From positions 186,001 through 250,000 of the forward strand of contig NZ_JBEPKD010000002.1 of assembly GCF_040544555.1 (NCBI RefSeq): a DNA stretch of 64,000 bases. The letters run 5' to 3'. Position 1 is the stretch's first letter; every line of letters begins with the position of its first letter. The stretch is from Halalkalibacter oceani. Its GTDB lineage: Bacteria; Bacillota; Bacilli; Bacillales; Bacillaceae_D. The notes below the pieces were generated by a model, which did no database searches, was not told the DNA's origin, and saw only the letters and a program-made list of their open reading frames with translations. Shown piece by piece: positions 17,187-25,222 of the stretch. A program made the translations under genes and the position numbers.

Positions 17187-18197
17187 ATGGACATCAAGCA
17201 AAATATTATACAGGTTACTAATTTACGAAAAGAGTTTAAATCGTATTCGAGCCGCTCCGGGCTGACTGGCGCCTTTCGCGATTTATTAACGCGGAATTAT
17301 AAGGTGATGGCTGCCGTCGATGATATTTCCTTAACGATTAAGCAGGGGGAAATGGTCGGCTATATCGGCGAAAACGGGGCAGGTAAATCAACGACGATCA
17401 AAATGCTGACAGGCATCCTGACGCCGACATCAGGCACCGTGCTCGTGAATGGGATGAATCCGCACAAAGAGCGTGAACAATTCGTCCGGACAATCGGTGT
17501 TGTCTTCGGCCAGCGCTCTCAGCTCTGGTGGGATATTGCCGTGCAGGAGTCTTTCAGACTGTTAAAGAAGGTATACCGTGTCTCTGATGAAGATTACAAC
17601 TCGCATATGAGCCATGTGATTGAAACCTTGGACATCGGGCCGTTGCTGGACAAGCCGGTCCGCAAGCTTTCTCTCGGCCAGCGCATGCGCTGTGAATTAG
17701 CCGCCGCCCTGATCCACAACCCGCCGCTCCTCTTTTTGGATGAGCCGACAATCGGGCTTGATGTGCTCGTCAAGCTGAAAATCCGGGAATTTTTAAAGGA
17801 AATCAATGAAACGTACAATACGACGATTTTATTGACTACGCACGATCTCAGTGACATCGAAGCGCTGTGTGAACGGGTTGTGCTCCTCGATGAAGGAAAA
17901 ATCGTCTATGACGGGCGACTTGATCAGCTTCAGGCCGGGGCGGTCGAAGGAAAGCAGGTCGAGTTCGAGTTTCTTGAACCCGTCGCGGCTGCCAATCTGC
18001 CCCAGCTTCCGCAAGTCTACTGGGAACAGAAAGACGCAACGACGTGGCTCGCTCAGTTGAATGGCGATGAGCGCGCTGTATCAAAGCTGATCAGCACCGT
18101 TATTGAGGCTAATCCGATCAGCAATGTCCGCCTGAACAAAGTGTCAACAGAGGAAATTATCCGCAAGATTTATGAAGAAGGAATGGCGATCTCATGA
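17187..18197 (+). CDS. ABC-2 type exporter, ATP-binding protein
   Basis: ATPase of an ABC-2 exporter. 336 aa. Walker A GENGAGKSTT, Q-loop region VVFGQRSQLWWD, signature LSLGQRMRCELAAAL, Walker B LLFLDEPTIGLD, H-loop LLTTHDLSD. The GQRSQLWWD segment and the two following ABC2_membrane_6 (DUF990) permeases mark the YadG-like subgroup, whose substrates are unknown. RBS TTGGAGGAAG. The stop overlaps the next start (ATGA). Confidence 0.95.
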   Translation: MDIKQNIIQVTNLRKEFKSYSSRSGLTGAFRDLLTRNYKVMAAVDDISLTIKQGEMVGYIGENGAGKSTTIKMLTGILTPTSGTVLVNGMNPHKEREQFVRTIGVVFGQRSQLWWDIAVQESFRLLKKVYRVSDEDYNSHMSHVIETLDIGPLLDKPVRKLSLGQRMRCELAAALIHNPPLLFLDEPTIGLDVLVKLKIREFLKEINETYNTTILLTTHDLSDIEALCERVVLLDEGKIVYDGRLDQLQAGAVEGKQVEFEFLEPVAAANLPQLPQVYWEQKDATTWLAQLNGDERAVSKLISTVIEANPISNVRLNKVSTEEIIRKIYEEGMAIS

Positions 18198-18985
18198 ATT
18201 CCTATATTGAAATGATTCGGATCCGCTTTTTGATGATGCTCGCCTACCGGACAAATTATTATAGCGGCATTTTAATCTACAGCATTAATATCGCCGCCTA
18301 TTACTTTTTATGGACAGCGATTTATGGCGGCAAGGAAGACATTGAAGGACTGAGCGTGCTGCAGATGACGACCTATATCGCCGTAGCCTGGATGGCGCGC
18401 GCCTTCTATTTCAATAATATCGACCGCGAGATTGCGATGGAGATTAAAGAAGGGAAAGTCGCGATTGAAATGATCCGGCCCTACAACTATTTAGGGATGA
18501 AAACGATGCAGGCGCTCGGCGAGGGCATCTTTCGTCTGTTATTCTTTTCCGTGCCCGGAATGGTGATCGTCGCTTTGCTGTTTCCGGTCAGCTTTTCCGC
18601 CAGCGCAACGACATGGCTCTTCTTTTTCGTTTCTCTTCTGTTCAGCTTTATTGTCAACACACAAATCAATTTGCTGACGGGGATTTTAACGTTTTTCTTA
18701 TTTAATAATTCGGGCTTGATTCGCGCGAAACGAGTCGTGATTGATTTATTTTCCGGCCTGCTTCTCCCGATTTCTTTTTATCCGCTGTGGGCCCAGTCGG
18801 TCATGATGTATTTGCCATTTCAGGCGATCAGCTATATTCCAAGCATGATTTTCACTGAAGGATTCAGCGGCAATGAAATGTATACTGCCCTCCTGCTGCA
18901 AGCGTTTTGGGCAGTGGTTTTGCTGATCCCGCTTCAGCTTTTATGGATGTTGGCGAAAAAACAGCTGATCGTGCAAGGAGGTTAG
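18194..18985 (+). CDS. ABC-2 exporter permease 1 (DUF990-like)
   Basis: 263-aa membrane protein, about six spans, starting MNSYIEMIRIRFLMMLAYRTNYYSG. Pattern of the ABC2_membrane_6 permeases, with INLLTGILTFFLFNNSGLI in the middle. Overlaps the ATPase gene by 4 nt and is followed after 3 nt by the second permease, so the three make one transporter. Confidence 0.88.
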   Translation: MNSYIEMIRIRFLMMLAYRTNYYSGILIYSINIAAYYFLWTAIYGGKEDIEGLSVLQMTTYIAVAWMARAFYFNNIDREIAMEIKEGKVAIEMIRPYNYLGMKTMQALGEGIFRLLFFSVPGMVIVALLFPVSFSASATTWLFFFVSLLFSFIVNTQINLLTGILTFFLFNNSGLIRAKRVVIDLFSGLLLPISFYPLWAQSVMMYLPFQAISYIPSMIFTEGFSGNEMYTALLLQAFWAVVLLIPLQLLWMLAKKQLIVQGG

Positions 18986-18988
18986 CTG

Positions 18989-19774
18989 ATGTTCTATTTA
19001 TCGATTTTCTTTCAATATGCCTCACAATATTTAAAAACACGGCTCACGTACCGCGTCGATACGGTTGTTGAAATTTTTTCAGACTTATTGTTTCAAGCGG
19101 TTAACTTTGTCTTTATTTTAGTCGTCTTCGGCCATACTACTTTGTTAAGTGGCTGGAACCGGGAGGAAATCATCTTTATTTATGGCTTTTTTCTCGTCCC
19201 GTACGCCTTCTTTAGCGCGTTTTTCAACATTTGGGATTTCAATGAGCGCTACATTGTCAAAGGCGAATTCGACCGGGTGCTGACAAGACCGATTTACAGC
19301 CTGTTTCAAATTATTTTGGAAAGGATGGAGCTTGAATCGTTATTCGGCGTGATTACCGGGATTGTGATCATGCTCTACGCCGGATCAACTCTCGGTTTGT
19401 CCTTTGCCTGGTATGACGCGCTCGTCTTTGTTGCGATGGTCGGCGGCGGCACGCTAATTTACGCTGGTATTTTTATCTCAATTGCCAGCATCAGCTTCTG
19501 GTCGGACAGCCGCACTGATATTATGCCGATGATGTATAACATCGGCAACTACGGCCGCTATCCGGTCGACATTTACCACCGTGTCATCCGCTTCGTACTC
19601 ACTTGGATTTTACCGTTCGCCTTCGTCGGCGTCTACCCGGCCGCTTATTTCCTCGAGCGGGAAGAATGGTATGGGTACGCCTTTCTGACACCGGTGATGG
19701 GTGTGATCTTTTTAACGCTCTCCGTCCTGCTCTGGAACGCCGGAGTGAAAAAATACCGCGGAGCCGGGAATTGA
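18989..19774 (+). CDS. ABC-2 exporter permease 2 (DUF990-like)
   Basis: 261-aa membrane protein, about six spans, with the family segment KGEFDRVLTRPIYSLFQII and MYNIGNYGRYPVDIY. GGAGG lies within the end of permease 1 just before its ATG. Forms a heterodimeric membrane unit with permease 1. Substrate unknown. Confidence 0.88.
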   Translation: MFYLSIFFQYASQYLKTRLTYRVDTVVEIFSDLLFQAVNFVFILVVFGHTTLLSGWNREEIIFIYGFFLVPYAFFSAFFNIWDFNERYIVKGEFDRVLTRPIYSLFQIILERMELESLFGVITGIVIMLYAGSTLGLSFAWYDALVFVAMVGGGTLIYAGIFISIASISFWSDSRTDIMPMMYNIGNYGRYPVDIYHRVIRFVLTWILPFAFVGVYPAAYFLEREEWYGYAFLTPVMGVIFLTLSVLLWNAGVKKYRGAGN

Positions 19775-19874
19775 TGAGAAGTGCCATTGCCAATCCTGCG
19801 GACATTTTGACACTTTCCCGAAGCGGAACCTAGTATTTAAATGTCCATCCTATAAATAAAGACGGTTTTTTTGA

Positions 19875-19910
19875 AGAGCATTGTTCCTACTTGAGGATCG
19901 TGCTCTTTTA
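19875..19910 (+). terminator. Probable terminator of the ABC-2 operon
   Basis: Arms AGAGCA (19875-19880) and TGCTCT (19901-19906) with inner partial pairing, followed by TTTTA. The rest of 19775-20059 holds no recognisable gene. Confidence 0.55.
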
Positions 19911-20059
19911 CTATTGTCTTGATCTGTGAAGAAAAAGGTTAAGAAACGCTGCTATATCAACGATGACAAGAATCTTGTCTCTGAAAAAATCAGGATGTGA
20001 AAGAGCTTATCTAGTCATTTCCTTCACTCTCAAATATTCTAATCTCAGAAAGGAGACAA

Positions 20060-20731
20060 ATGATGAATTTATCACGAAAAATCAAAAAGCTAAGAGCGGA
20101 CCACCATTTAACTCAAGAGCAATTAGCTGAAAAATTACAAGTGTCAAGATCAACGATATCAAGTTGGGAAACTGGGAGGAGCTACCCGGACTTAGAAATG
20201 GTCATTGTCCTTTGCGACTGCTTTCATGTTTCTTTAGATTTTTTACTAAGAGAGGATGAGAAAATGGTGCGAAAATTAAACTTCGGCCTTAAACAAAAAA
20301 AGATGTTAGTAAGTGTAGTAGTTATTTTAGCAGTATTGTTAATCAATACATTAGTAAGCACTACATCATTTCAAGCTAATGTAAACAGTCTGGAACTAAG
20401 TAATGTTAATCTGATCAGGGATATTAGTTACAATGGAGAAAATCCAGACAGAGATTGGAATACAACCATTCATGCAGATATAAAATCTAAAAATGTGTTC
20501 TTTAAACCTATAGCGGATGATTTATTAGTTTTCAATGATAATGGAAAGTTAACTGTGCAAACAAATTGGTCATTCAGCATTTTCAACATTTTTGATACAC
20601 AGCGAACGGTTCAGGCGATCCAGTCTGTTTTCATTAATCAACATGTAGCAAATGATGCTATAACGCTGAAATGGCACCGAGACAAATCGGATAAATTGAT
20701 TCCGTTCCATATATCTGATATTAATAGCTAA
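20060..20731 (+). CDS. Membrane-tethered Xre family regulator
   Basis: 223 aa. Residues 1-65 form an Xre helix-turn-helix (LTQEQLAEKLQVSRSTISSW). One membrane span follows near residue 85-101 (MLVSVVVILAVLLINTLV), then an outer domain of about 120 residues with no recognised family. Two adjacent ATGs (20060, 20063) follow AAAGGAG. The gene is clearly more AT-rich than its neighbours, which suggests recent transfer. It probably senses something outside the membrane; target genes unknown, the ABC-2 operon next door being a candidate. Confidence 0.85.
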   Translation: MMNLSRKIKKLRADHHLTQEQLAEKLQVSRSTISSWETGRSYPDLEMVIVLCDCFHVSLDFLLREDEKMVRKLNFGLKQKKMLVSVVVILAVLLINTLVSTTSFQANVNSLELSNVNLIRDISYNGENPDRDWNTTIHADIKSKNVFFKPIADDLLVFNDNGKLTVQTNWSFSIFNIFDTQRTVQAIQSVFINQHVANDAITLKWHRDKSDKLIPFHISDINS

Positions 20732-20814
20732 ATTGAGTTATATTTCAGGAGTGGCGGATTACCCTTTTTTCATTTGTTCAGATAGTGATGTAGGTAAAAT
20801 ACTTTAGACCCACC

Positions 20815-20938
20815 CTCTAAGCAATGAACGTAGCCGCCGCGATCTTTTAAAGCCGGTTGTGAGGAACCCACTCACAACCGGCTTGTGGCGTGTGAAGCCA
20901 TTGCCGACTTGTCAAAGCTCGTTTTGACTCAAGCTCTT
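20815..20938 (+). repeat. Intergenic structured repeat, partial copy D
   Basis: Starts CTCTAAGCAATGAACG and runs to GACTCAAGCTCTT, lacking the first hairpin. The main stem reads AGCCGGTTGTGAG/CTCACAACCGGCT, where the full copies read AGCCCGTTGTGAG/CTCACAACGGGCT: both sides changed together. Lies 84 nt after the Xre gene in the same orientation. Confidence 0.85.
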
Positions 20939-21027
20939 CTTGTTTAAACCATCCCCTCTCTGCCTCCCTTCCTTCATCACTTCACTCCTATTCATGTAAA
21001 GATTTTATTAAGAATGTTCCGGCGCCC

Positions 21028-21078
21028 TTGCAGAAAATAAAACGTTTTGTTAGATTCTCGATATCGGGTTTCGATATC
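21028..21078 (+). promoter_or_regulatory. padR-chrA promoter with overlapping palindromic operator
   Basis: TTGCAG (21028-21033), 17-bp spacer, TAGATT (21051-21056). Directly downstream lies the inverted repeat GATATCG-N5-CGATATC (21060-21078), placed over the expected transcription start. A regulator bound here would block transcription; PadR itself is the likely binder. Confidence 0.6.
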
Positions 21079-21105
21079 ACTAGTTACTGGAAGGAGAATG
21101 GTGCT

Positions 21106-21414
21106 TTGGAGGAAAAAGTGTTGCGCAAACTGTTTTTAGGTTTCATTCACATTCACATCCTCCATCATGCGAAGGAACATCCGGTTTTCGGCCTGTGGAT
21201 GCTGGAAGAATTGAAGGAGCACGGCTACCAGATCAGCGCTGGAACATTATACCCGATTCTGCACTCGATGGAGGAGGATGGGCTTCTGGAGAAGGAAGAA
21301 CAGAAAGTCGATGGAAAAATTCGCAAATACTATTCGATAACCGCTAAAGGGGAATTGGTGTTAAACGAAGCGAGAGCGAAAGCATATGAACTCTTTAAAG
21401 AAATAAACGAGTAA
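21106..21414 (+). CDS. PadR family transcriptional regulator
   Basis: About 102 aa, single winged-helix PadR domain: HILHHAKEHPVFGLWMLEEL, HGYQISAGTLYPILHSMEEDGLL, GKIRKYYSITAKG. The open frame begins at 21028, but the TTG at 21106 (LEEKVLRKLFLGF) has AAGGAG at 9 nt and gives a normal PadR start. The earlier part of the frame overlaps the promoter. 16 nt upstream of chrA, so it probably represses both. Confidence 0.88.
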   Translation: MEEKVLRKLFLGFIHIHILHHAKEHPVFGLWMLEELKEHGYQISAGTLYPILHSMEEDGLLEKEEQKVDGKIRKYYSITAKGELVLNEARAKAYELFKEINE

Positions 21415-21430
21415 AAGGAAGGTGATCAGT

Positions 21431-22618
21431 ATGCCTGACAACCGGACGACAACGTTCAAGTCCTTGCTGGAAATTTTGCTTGTTTCCACAAGGCTCGGTT
21501 TCACTTCATTTGGCGGTCCAATCGCCCATTTAAGCTATTTTCATGAAGAATATATTCGACGAAGGAAATGGATCGATGAGAAAAGCTACGCCGATTTAGT
21601 TGCACTCTGTCAATTTCTTCCCGGTCCGGCGAGCAGCCAGGTTGGCATCGGGATCGGCGTGATGCGCGCGGGCGTATTGGGAGGAATTATCTCATTTATC
21701 GGCTTTACCCTCCCTTCGGTGGTGGCTCTTATCCTTTTTGCATTAGCTTTGCACCAGTTTGGATTAGGGAACAGCGGCTGGATCCACGGTCTGAAAATTG
21801 TTGCTGTCGTTGTCGTTGCCCATGCTATTTTAGGAATGGCTAAAAATTTAACACCTGATGTCCAAAGAAGGACGCTCGCTCTCCTCGCGCTCATTGTTAC
21901 GCTGTTATGGCAAACGGCCTTTACCCAGGTCGGTGTCATTCTGGCGGCCGGGGTTGCCGGGTTTCTGCTCTATCGCCGGCAAACGATCGAACCTTCGGAG
22001 AGTGAAGGGACATTCCCGATTTCGCAACGGTTTGCCGCGGGCTGTTTAACATTGTTTTTCGCTTTACTCGTTGCTCTGCCTATTTTGCGGGAAGTATCCA
22101 GTCTGCAGGCGGTAGCGTTGTTTGACAGTTTTTATCGCGCCGGCTCACTTGTCTTTGGCGGAGGTCATGTCGTGTTACCTTTGCTTGAGCGGGAATTTGT
22201 GCCGACTGGCTGGCTTACGGAAGAGCAGTTTCTGGCTGGATACGGTGCCGCCCAGGCCGTTCCTGGTCCATTGTTCACGTTTGCCGCTTATATCGGCGCG
22301 GTAATCAATGGCTGGCAGGGAGGACTGCTCGCTACAGTCGCCATTTTCTTACCGGCATTTTTGCTTATTTTCGGGACTTTGCCGTTTTGGCAGTTATTGC
22401 GGCAAAACGCCACGATCAAAGGAGTGTTAATGGGGGTCAATGCGGCGGTTGTCGGGATTCTCTTTTCCGCTCTCTATCATCCAATCTGGACGAGTTCAAT
22501 TCTCTCAGCTATTGATTTTGCCCTTGCGGCGATTTTGTTTGGCATGCTTGTCTTTTGGAAGCTGCCGCCGTGGGTCATTGTCCTTACAGGAGCAGCAGGC
22601 GGATTTTTACTGGCGTAA
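21431..22618 (+). CDS. chrA: Chromate transporter, long ChrA
   Basis: Chromate efflux permease of the CHR superfamily, 395 aa, with both CHR halves fused: RLGFTSFGGPIAHLSYFHEEYI and QFLPGPASSQVGIGIG in the first, SLVFGGGHVVLPLLEREFV and AAQAVPGPLFTFAAYIG in the second. An in-frame GTG lies 9 nt earlier, but ATG at 21431 fits GGAAGGTG better. Paired with the PadR gene upstream. Confidence 0.95.
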   Translation: MPDNRTTTFKSLLEILLVSTRLGFTSFGGPIAHLSYFHEEYIRRRKWIDEKSYADLVALCQFLPGPASSQVGIGIGVMRAGVLGGIISFIGFTLPSVVALILFALALHQFGLGNSGWIHGLKIVAVVVVAHAILGMAKNLTPDVQRRTLALLALIVTLLWQTAFTQVGVILAAGVAGFLLYRRQTIEPSESEGTFPISQRFAAGCLTLFFALLVALPILREVSSLQAVALFDSFYRAGSLVFGGGHVVLPLLEREFVPTGWLTEEQFLAGYGAAQAVPGPLFTFAAYIGAVINGWQGGLLATVAIFLPAFLLIFGTLPFWQLLRQNATIKGVLMGVNAAVVGILFSALYHPIWTSSILSAIDFALAAILFGMLVFWKLPPWVIVLTGAAGGFLLA

Positions 22619-22658
22619 GGCTTAGACAAAAAGGTGGTTTTTCCCTTTTGCCTGGCCC
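22618..22658 (+). terminator. Degenerate repeat hairpin after chrA (copy G)
   Basis: GGCTTAGACAAAAAGG ... CCCTTTTGCCTGGCC starts at the chrA stop and resembles the first hairpin of the intergenic repeat, but with mismatches. Probably terminates chrA. Confidence 0.5.
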
Positions 22659-23147
22659 GTAAAGCTGCCGCCTTTATTATCTCAAACTCAGCTTCTGTTC
22701 CGCCCTCAAGAAAAAAGGTGGTATAAGGATTTGTCCCGATCCAGAGCTTCGACCCCGCTCCCGGGATGGGGTCACGCTTTCCGCAGGAGGGCGTTGAACG
22801 AATCTGAAAGGGTTGGATGCAGGCGATGCTTGCTTTTGCTGAAAAAATGAGCCAACTGACCCTGGAGAAACACACATCCTCCAGTGTCAGTCACCAACCC
22901 AAAAGAGACAAAATAACGTAAAAGCGCCTTTGAGAGTCATCTCTCAAAGGCGTTTTGTCTACGGTCTGAGGTGGCGAGTGCCACCTTTTTTCTTGTACGG
23001 GGGTGCGGAATCCTGACAATCGGTTGACGATTTTCTGAACATGAGGGTCTTTCTCCTTCTTCCTCCCTTGGCAGGAAGAACCCGCCACTGCTCACGTTAA
23101 CATCGACTCGCAGACTCACCCGCCTTTTCCCGCACTCTTGTAAACGA
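22659..23147. other. 489-bp gap with hairpins, no recognised gene
   Basis: Contains a hairpin at 22924-22952 (GCGCCTTTGAGAG/CTCTCAAAGGCG) with T-runs on both sides and a second, GGTGGC/GCCACC at 22970-22985 followed by TTTTTT on the plus strand. The minus strand around 22680-22875 is open (FQIRSTPSCGKRDPIPG and similar) but has no start, no RBS and no family I know. It may be a decayed gene or another repeat. Confidence 0.5.
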
Positions 23148-23408
23148 TTAGCGGCTTTTGACAAGGAGCTGAATCGCCTGTTCAACGACATCCTCTGTCT
23201 CTTCGCCTTTTTCCACTTGTTCCAGCAGACAGTGTTGCATATTTTTGGCAACGATATAGGCCATCGCCTTGTCCATCGCTGATTTCGCTGCCGACATTTG
23301 CGTAATAACGGATTTGCAATCCTGTCCTTCTTCCATTAATCGCAAAACGCCTCTCACTTGTCCTTCTATCCGTTTCAAACGATTTTTCATCTCCGGCGTA
23401 TATTCCAT
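23148..23408 (-). CDS. CsoR/RcnR family repressor, CstR-like
   Basis: 86-aa all-alpha DUF156 regulator. NRLKRIEGQVRGVLRLMEEGQDCKSVITQMSA fits the family; the second Cys is in KNMQHCLLEQ. Copper-sensing CsoR has a His four residues before that second Cys; here the residue is Asn, as in persulfide-sensing CstR, and the C-terminus NVxLLVKSK-like end (AIQLLVKSR) also looks like CstR. It therefore more likely senses reactive sulfur than Cu(I). No rhodanese, sulfide oxidase or copA gene lies next to it, so its targets are elsewhere. Confidence 0.88.
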   Translation of the reverse strand: MEYTPEMKNRLKRIEGQVRGVLRLMEEGQDCKSVITQMSAAKSAMDKAMAYIVAKNMQHCLLEQVEKGEETEDVVEQAIQLLVKSR

Positions 23409-23522
23409 TGAGTCTCCCTCTCTTTCACGAAATATCGCGCTTCCTTAATCGGCACGTTAAGGTCAGGCTTGTCCTATGCCTTTCATACAGGCTCGGCTTT
23501 TCATTCATAATACTCACGTAAG

Positions 23523-23550
23523 CATATAATAAATCCCCAAAAACTGTCAA
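23523..23550 (-). promoter_or_regulatory. Possible SigA promoter for the CstR-like gene
   Basis: Minus strand TTGACA (23545-23550) and TATATG (23523-23528) with a 16-bp spacer, between deoC and the regulator gene. Between it and the start lies the inverted repeat CCTTAA-N8-TTAAGG (23433-23452), a possible operator. Confidence 0.45.
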
Positions 23551-23555
23551 TCGTC

Positions 23556-24230
23556 TTAATAGCCTGATTCGCCTTTTTCACCGTTAACAATCGCGACTCC
23601 CGCGCTCGCCCCGATTCTCGTCGCACCGGCTTCGATCATCGCCCGCGCTCCTTCTAAATCACGAACCCCGCCAGAGGCCTTCACCCCAATGTCAGGACCG
23701 ACCGTTTCTCTCATCAGTCTGATATCTTCCACCGTCGCCCCACCGGTCGAGAAACCGGTAGATGTCTTGACAAAATCAGCACCGGCCCGCACCGCTATTT
23801 GACATGCTCTCTTTTTCTCTTCGTCCGTCAGCAGGCATGATTCAATAATGACTTTTGTTAAAGCTTTCCCTTTAGCGGCTTCGACAACCGTCCGAATATC
23901 GCGTTCAACGAATTCGTCGTTCTTCGCTTTCAACGCGGCGATATTAATGACCATATCGACTTCGCCTGCTCCGTTTTCAATCGCATTGACGGTTTCAAAA
24001 TGCTTAACCTCCGCTGTCGAGGCGCCAAGAGGAAAATCGATTACCGTGCATACTTTTACATTTTCTTCATCCTTTAATAGCTCCGCAGCCAGCTTTACCC
24101 ATGTCGGATTGACGCAGACAGAAGCAAATTGGTACGCTTTCGCCTCTTCACACAATGTGATGATCTGCTCTTTTGTTGTGTCTGCCTTCAAGGCTGTATG
24201 ATCAATAAATGAAGCAATAGATTGAGTCAT
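23556..24230 (-). CDS. deoC: Deoxyribose-phosphate aldolase
   Basis: Cleaves 2-deoxyribose-5-phosphate to glyceraldehyde-3-phosphate and acetaldehyde in deoxynucleoside breakdown. 224 aa, usual length. Schiff-base lysine lies in DFVKTSTGFSTGGA; other motifs are FIDHTALKADTT, VCTVIDFPLGAS and GVKASGGVRD. The ATG at 24228-24230 is preferred over one 9 nt earlier, which directly abuts the AGAGG site. Confidence 0.97.
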   Translation of the reverse strand: MTQSIASFIDHTALKADTTKEQIITLCEEAKAYQFASVCVNPTWVKLAAELLKDEENVKVCTVIDFPLGASTAEVKHFETVNAIENGAGEVDMVINIAALKAKNDEFVERDIRTVVEAAKGKALTKVIIESCLLTDEEKKRACQIAVRAGADFVKTSTGFSTGGATVEDIRLMRETVGPDIGVKASGGVRDLEGARAMIEAGATRIGASAGVAIVNGEKGESGY

Positions 24231-24361
24231 CGTTCTCATCCTCTTTTCTTTAAAAGTTGTCCGTACATCTTTTTTAATCCTAGCATAAAAGCGAAAGAGA
24301 AACGAGACTAACTTTTCGCCCTGCTTTAAGAAAAGCGGCTTGCCGCCCTTTCTTTCCTTCG

Positions 24362-24533
24362 AAAAAAAGAGCTTGAGACAAAACGAGCTTTGAACCTATT
24401 GGCAATGGCTTCACACGCCACAAGCCCGTTGTGAGAAATCCACTCACAACGGGCTTTAAAAAGATCGTGGCCGTTCCGCTCATTGCTTAGAGGCTGGGAA
24501 AAAGGTAAAAAAACACCCTTTTGTCCCAGCCTC
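24362..24533 (-). repeat. Intergenic structured repeat, full copy A
   Basis: Full-length copy (about 172 bp) between pfpI and deoC. Read on the minus strand it starts 5 nt after the pfpI stop: GAGGCTGGGACAAAAGG hairpin, CTAAGCAATGAGCGGAACGG, GATC with T-run, stem AGCCCGTTGTGAG/CTCACAACGGGCT, CACACGCC complement, and ends TTTTGTCTCAAGCTC plus a T-run. The first hairpin serves as terminator for pfpI. Confidence 0.9.
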
Positions 24534-24538
24534 GATCC

Positions 24539-25054
24539 TTATTTCAATACATTGAGCGACTCGCGGTTAAAGGCAGGCAAATCGTCCGGCGTCCGGCTCG
24601 TGACGAGGTTTCCTCCACAAACGACAACTTCCTTGTCATGCAAGTTTGCCCCTGCATTTTCGAGGTCTACATGAATTGATTTATATCCAGTCACGTCTCT
24701 GCCTTTCAGCACTTTGGCTGTAATTAAAAGCTGAGGTCCATGACAAATAGCCATAATCGGCTTCTTGCTTTCGGCAAATTGCTTTGTGAACGTTACAAAG
24801 CGATCATCGGCGCGAAGCATGTCCGGAGAAAAGCCTCCCGGAATAAAGAGAGCATCGAAGTCAGCCGGTTTGACATCGTCAATGCCTTTATCAATCGTTA
24901 CGGATGCTTCTTTGTTCTTCCCTGTGACGGTAGTCCCGCTTTCTTTTTCAATCGTCACAATTTCATGACCTGCTTCCTTAAATGCTTTGACAGGCTCCGT
25001 ATACTCAGAATCCTCAAATAAGTCTGTTACGACAACAGCTATTTTCTTACTCAC
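24539..25054 (-). CDS. DJ-1/PfpI family protein
   Basis: Type 1 glutamine amidotransferase-like protein of the DJ-1/PfpI superfamily (YfkM-like), 171 aa. These act as deglycases, chaperones or stress proteins. The nucleophile elbow is MAICHGPQLLI with the catalytic Cys; the conserved Glu is in TDLFEDSEYTEP and IPGGFSPDMLR lies between. Two GTG starts are possible; 25052-25054 has AGGAG at 10 nt while 25063 abuts it. Monocistronic, ended by repeat copy A. Confidence 0.93.
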   Translation of the reverse strand: MSKKIAVVVTDLFEDSEYTEPVKAFKEAGHEIVTIEKESGTTVTGKNKEASVTIDKGIDDVKPADFDALFIPGGFSPDMLRADDRFVTFTKQFAESKKPIMAICHGPQLLITAKVLKGRDVTGYKSIHVDLENAGANLHDKEVVVCGGNLVTSRTPDDLPAFNRESLNVLK

Positions 25055-25161
25055 GTATATCACTCTCCTGTTTCAGTCTACTCTTACGATACCCCGTCCA
25101 CGCAAAATAAAACATATGAATCGGTACAGAAAATGTCGAGTCATTCTTGAAAATAAACAAA

Positions 25162-25194
25162 GGATATGGCGTCGATTTTCCTTGCGCCATATCC
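25162..25194 (-). terminator. Terminator of the peptide cluster (after MFS gene)
   Basis: GGATATGGCG ... GCGCCATATCC hairpin about 30 nt after the MFS stop, followed on the minus strand by a T-rich stretch (TTTGTTTATTTT). Confidence 0.65.
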
Positions 25195-25222
25195 CCTTCA
25201 GGTGGTTCGTAAAGAATCATTT

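Noticed and set aside
21028..21105. N-terminal extension of PadR
   Set aside because: This stretch is promoter plus palindrome; the RBS and family alignment point to the TTG at 21106.
23148..23408. Copper-sensing CsoR of a cop operon
   Set aside because: The His ligand four residues before the second Cys is missing and no copZ or copA lies nearby.
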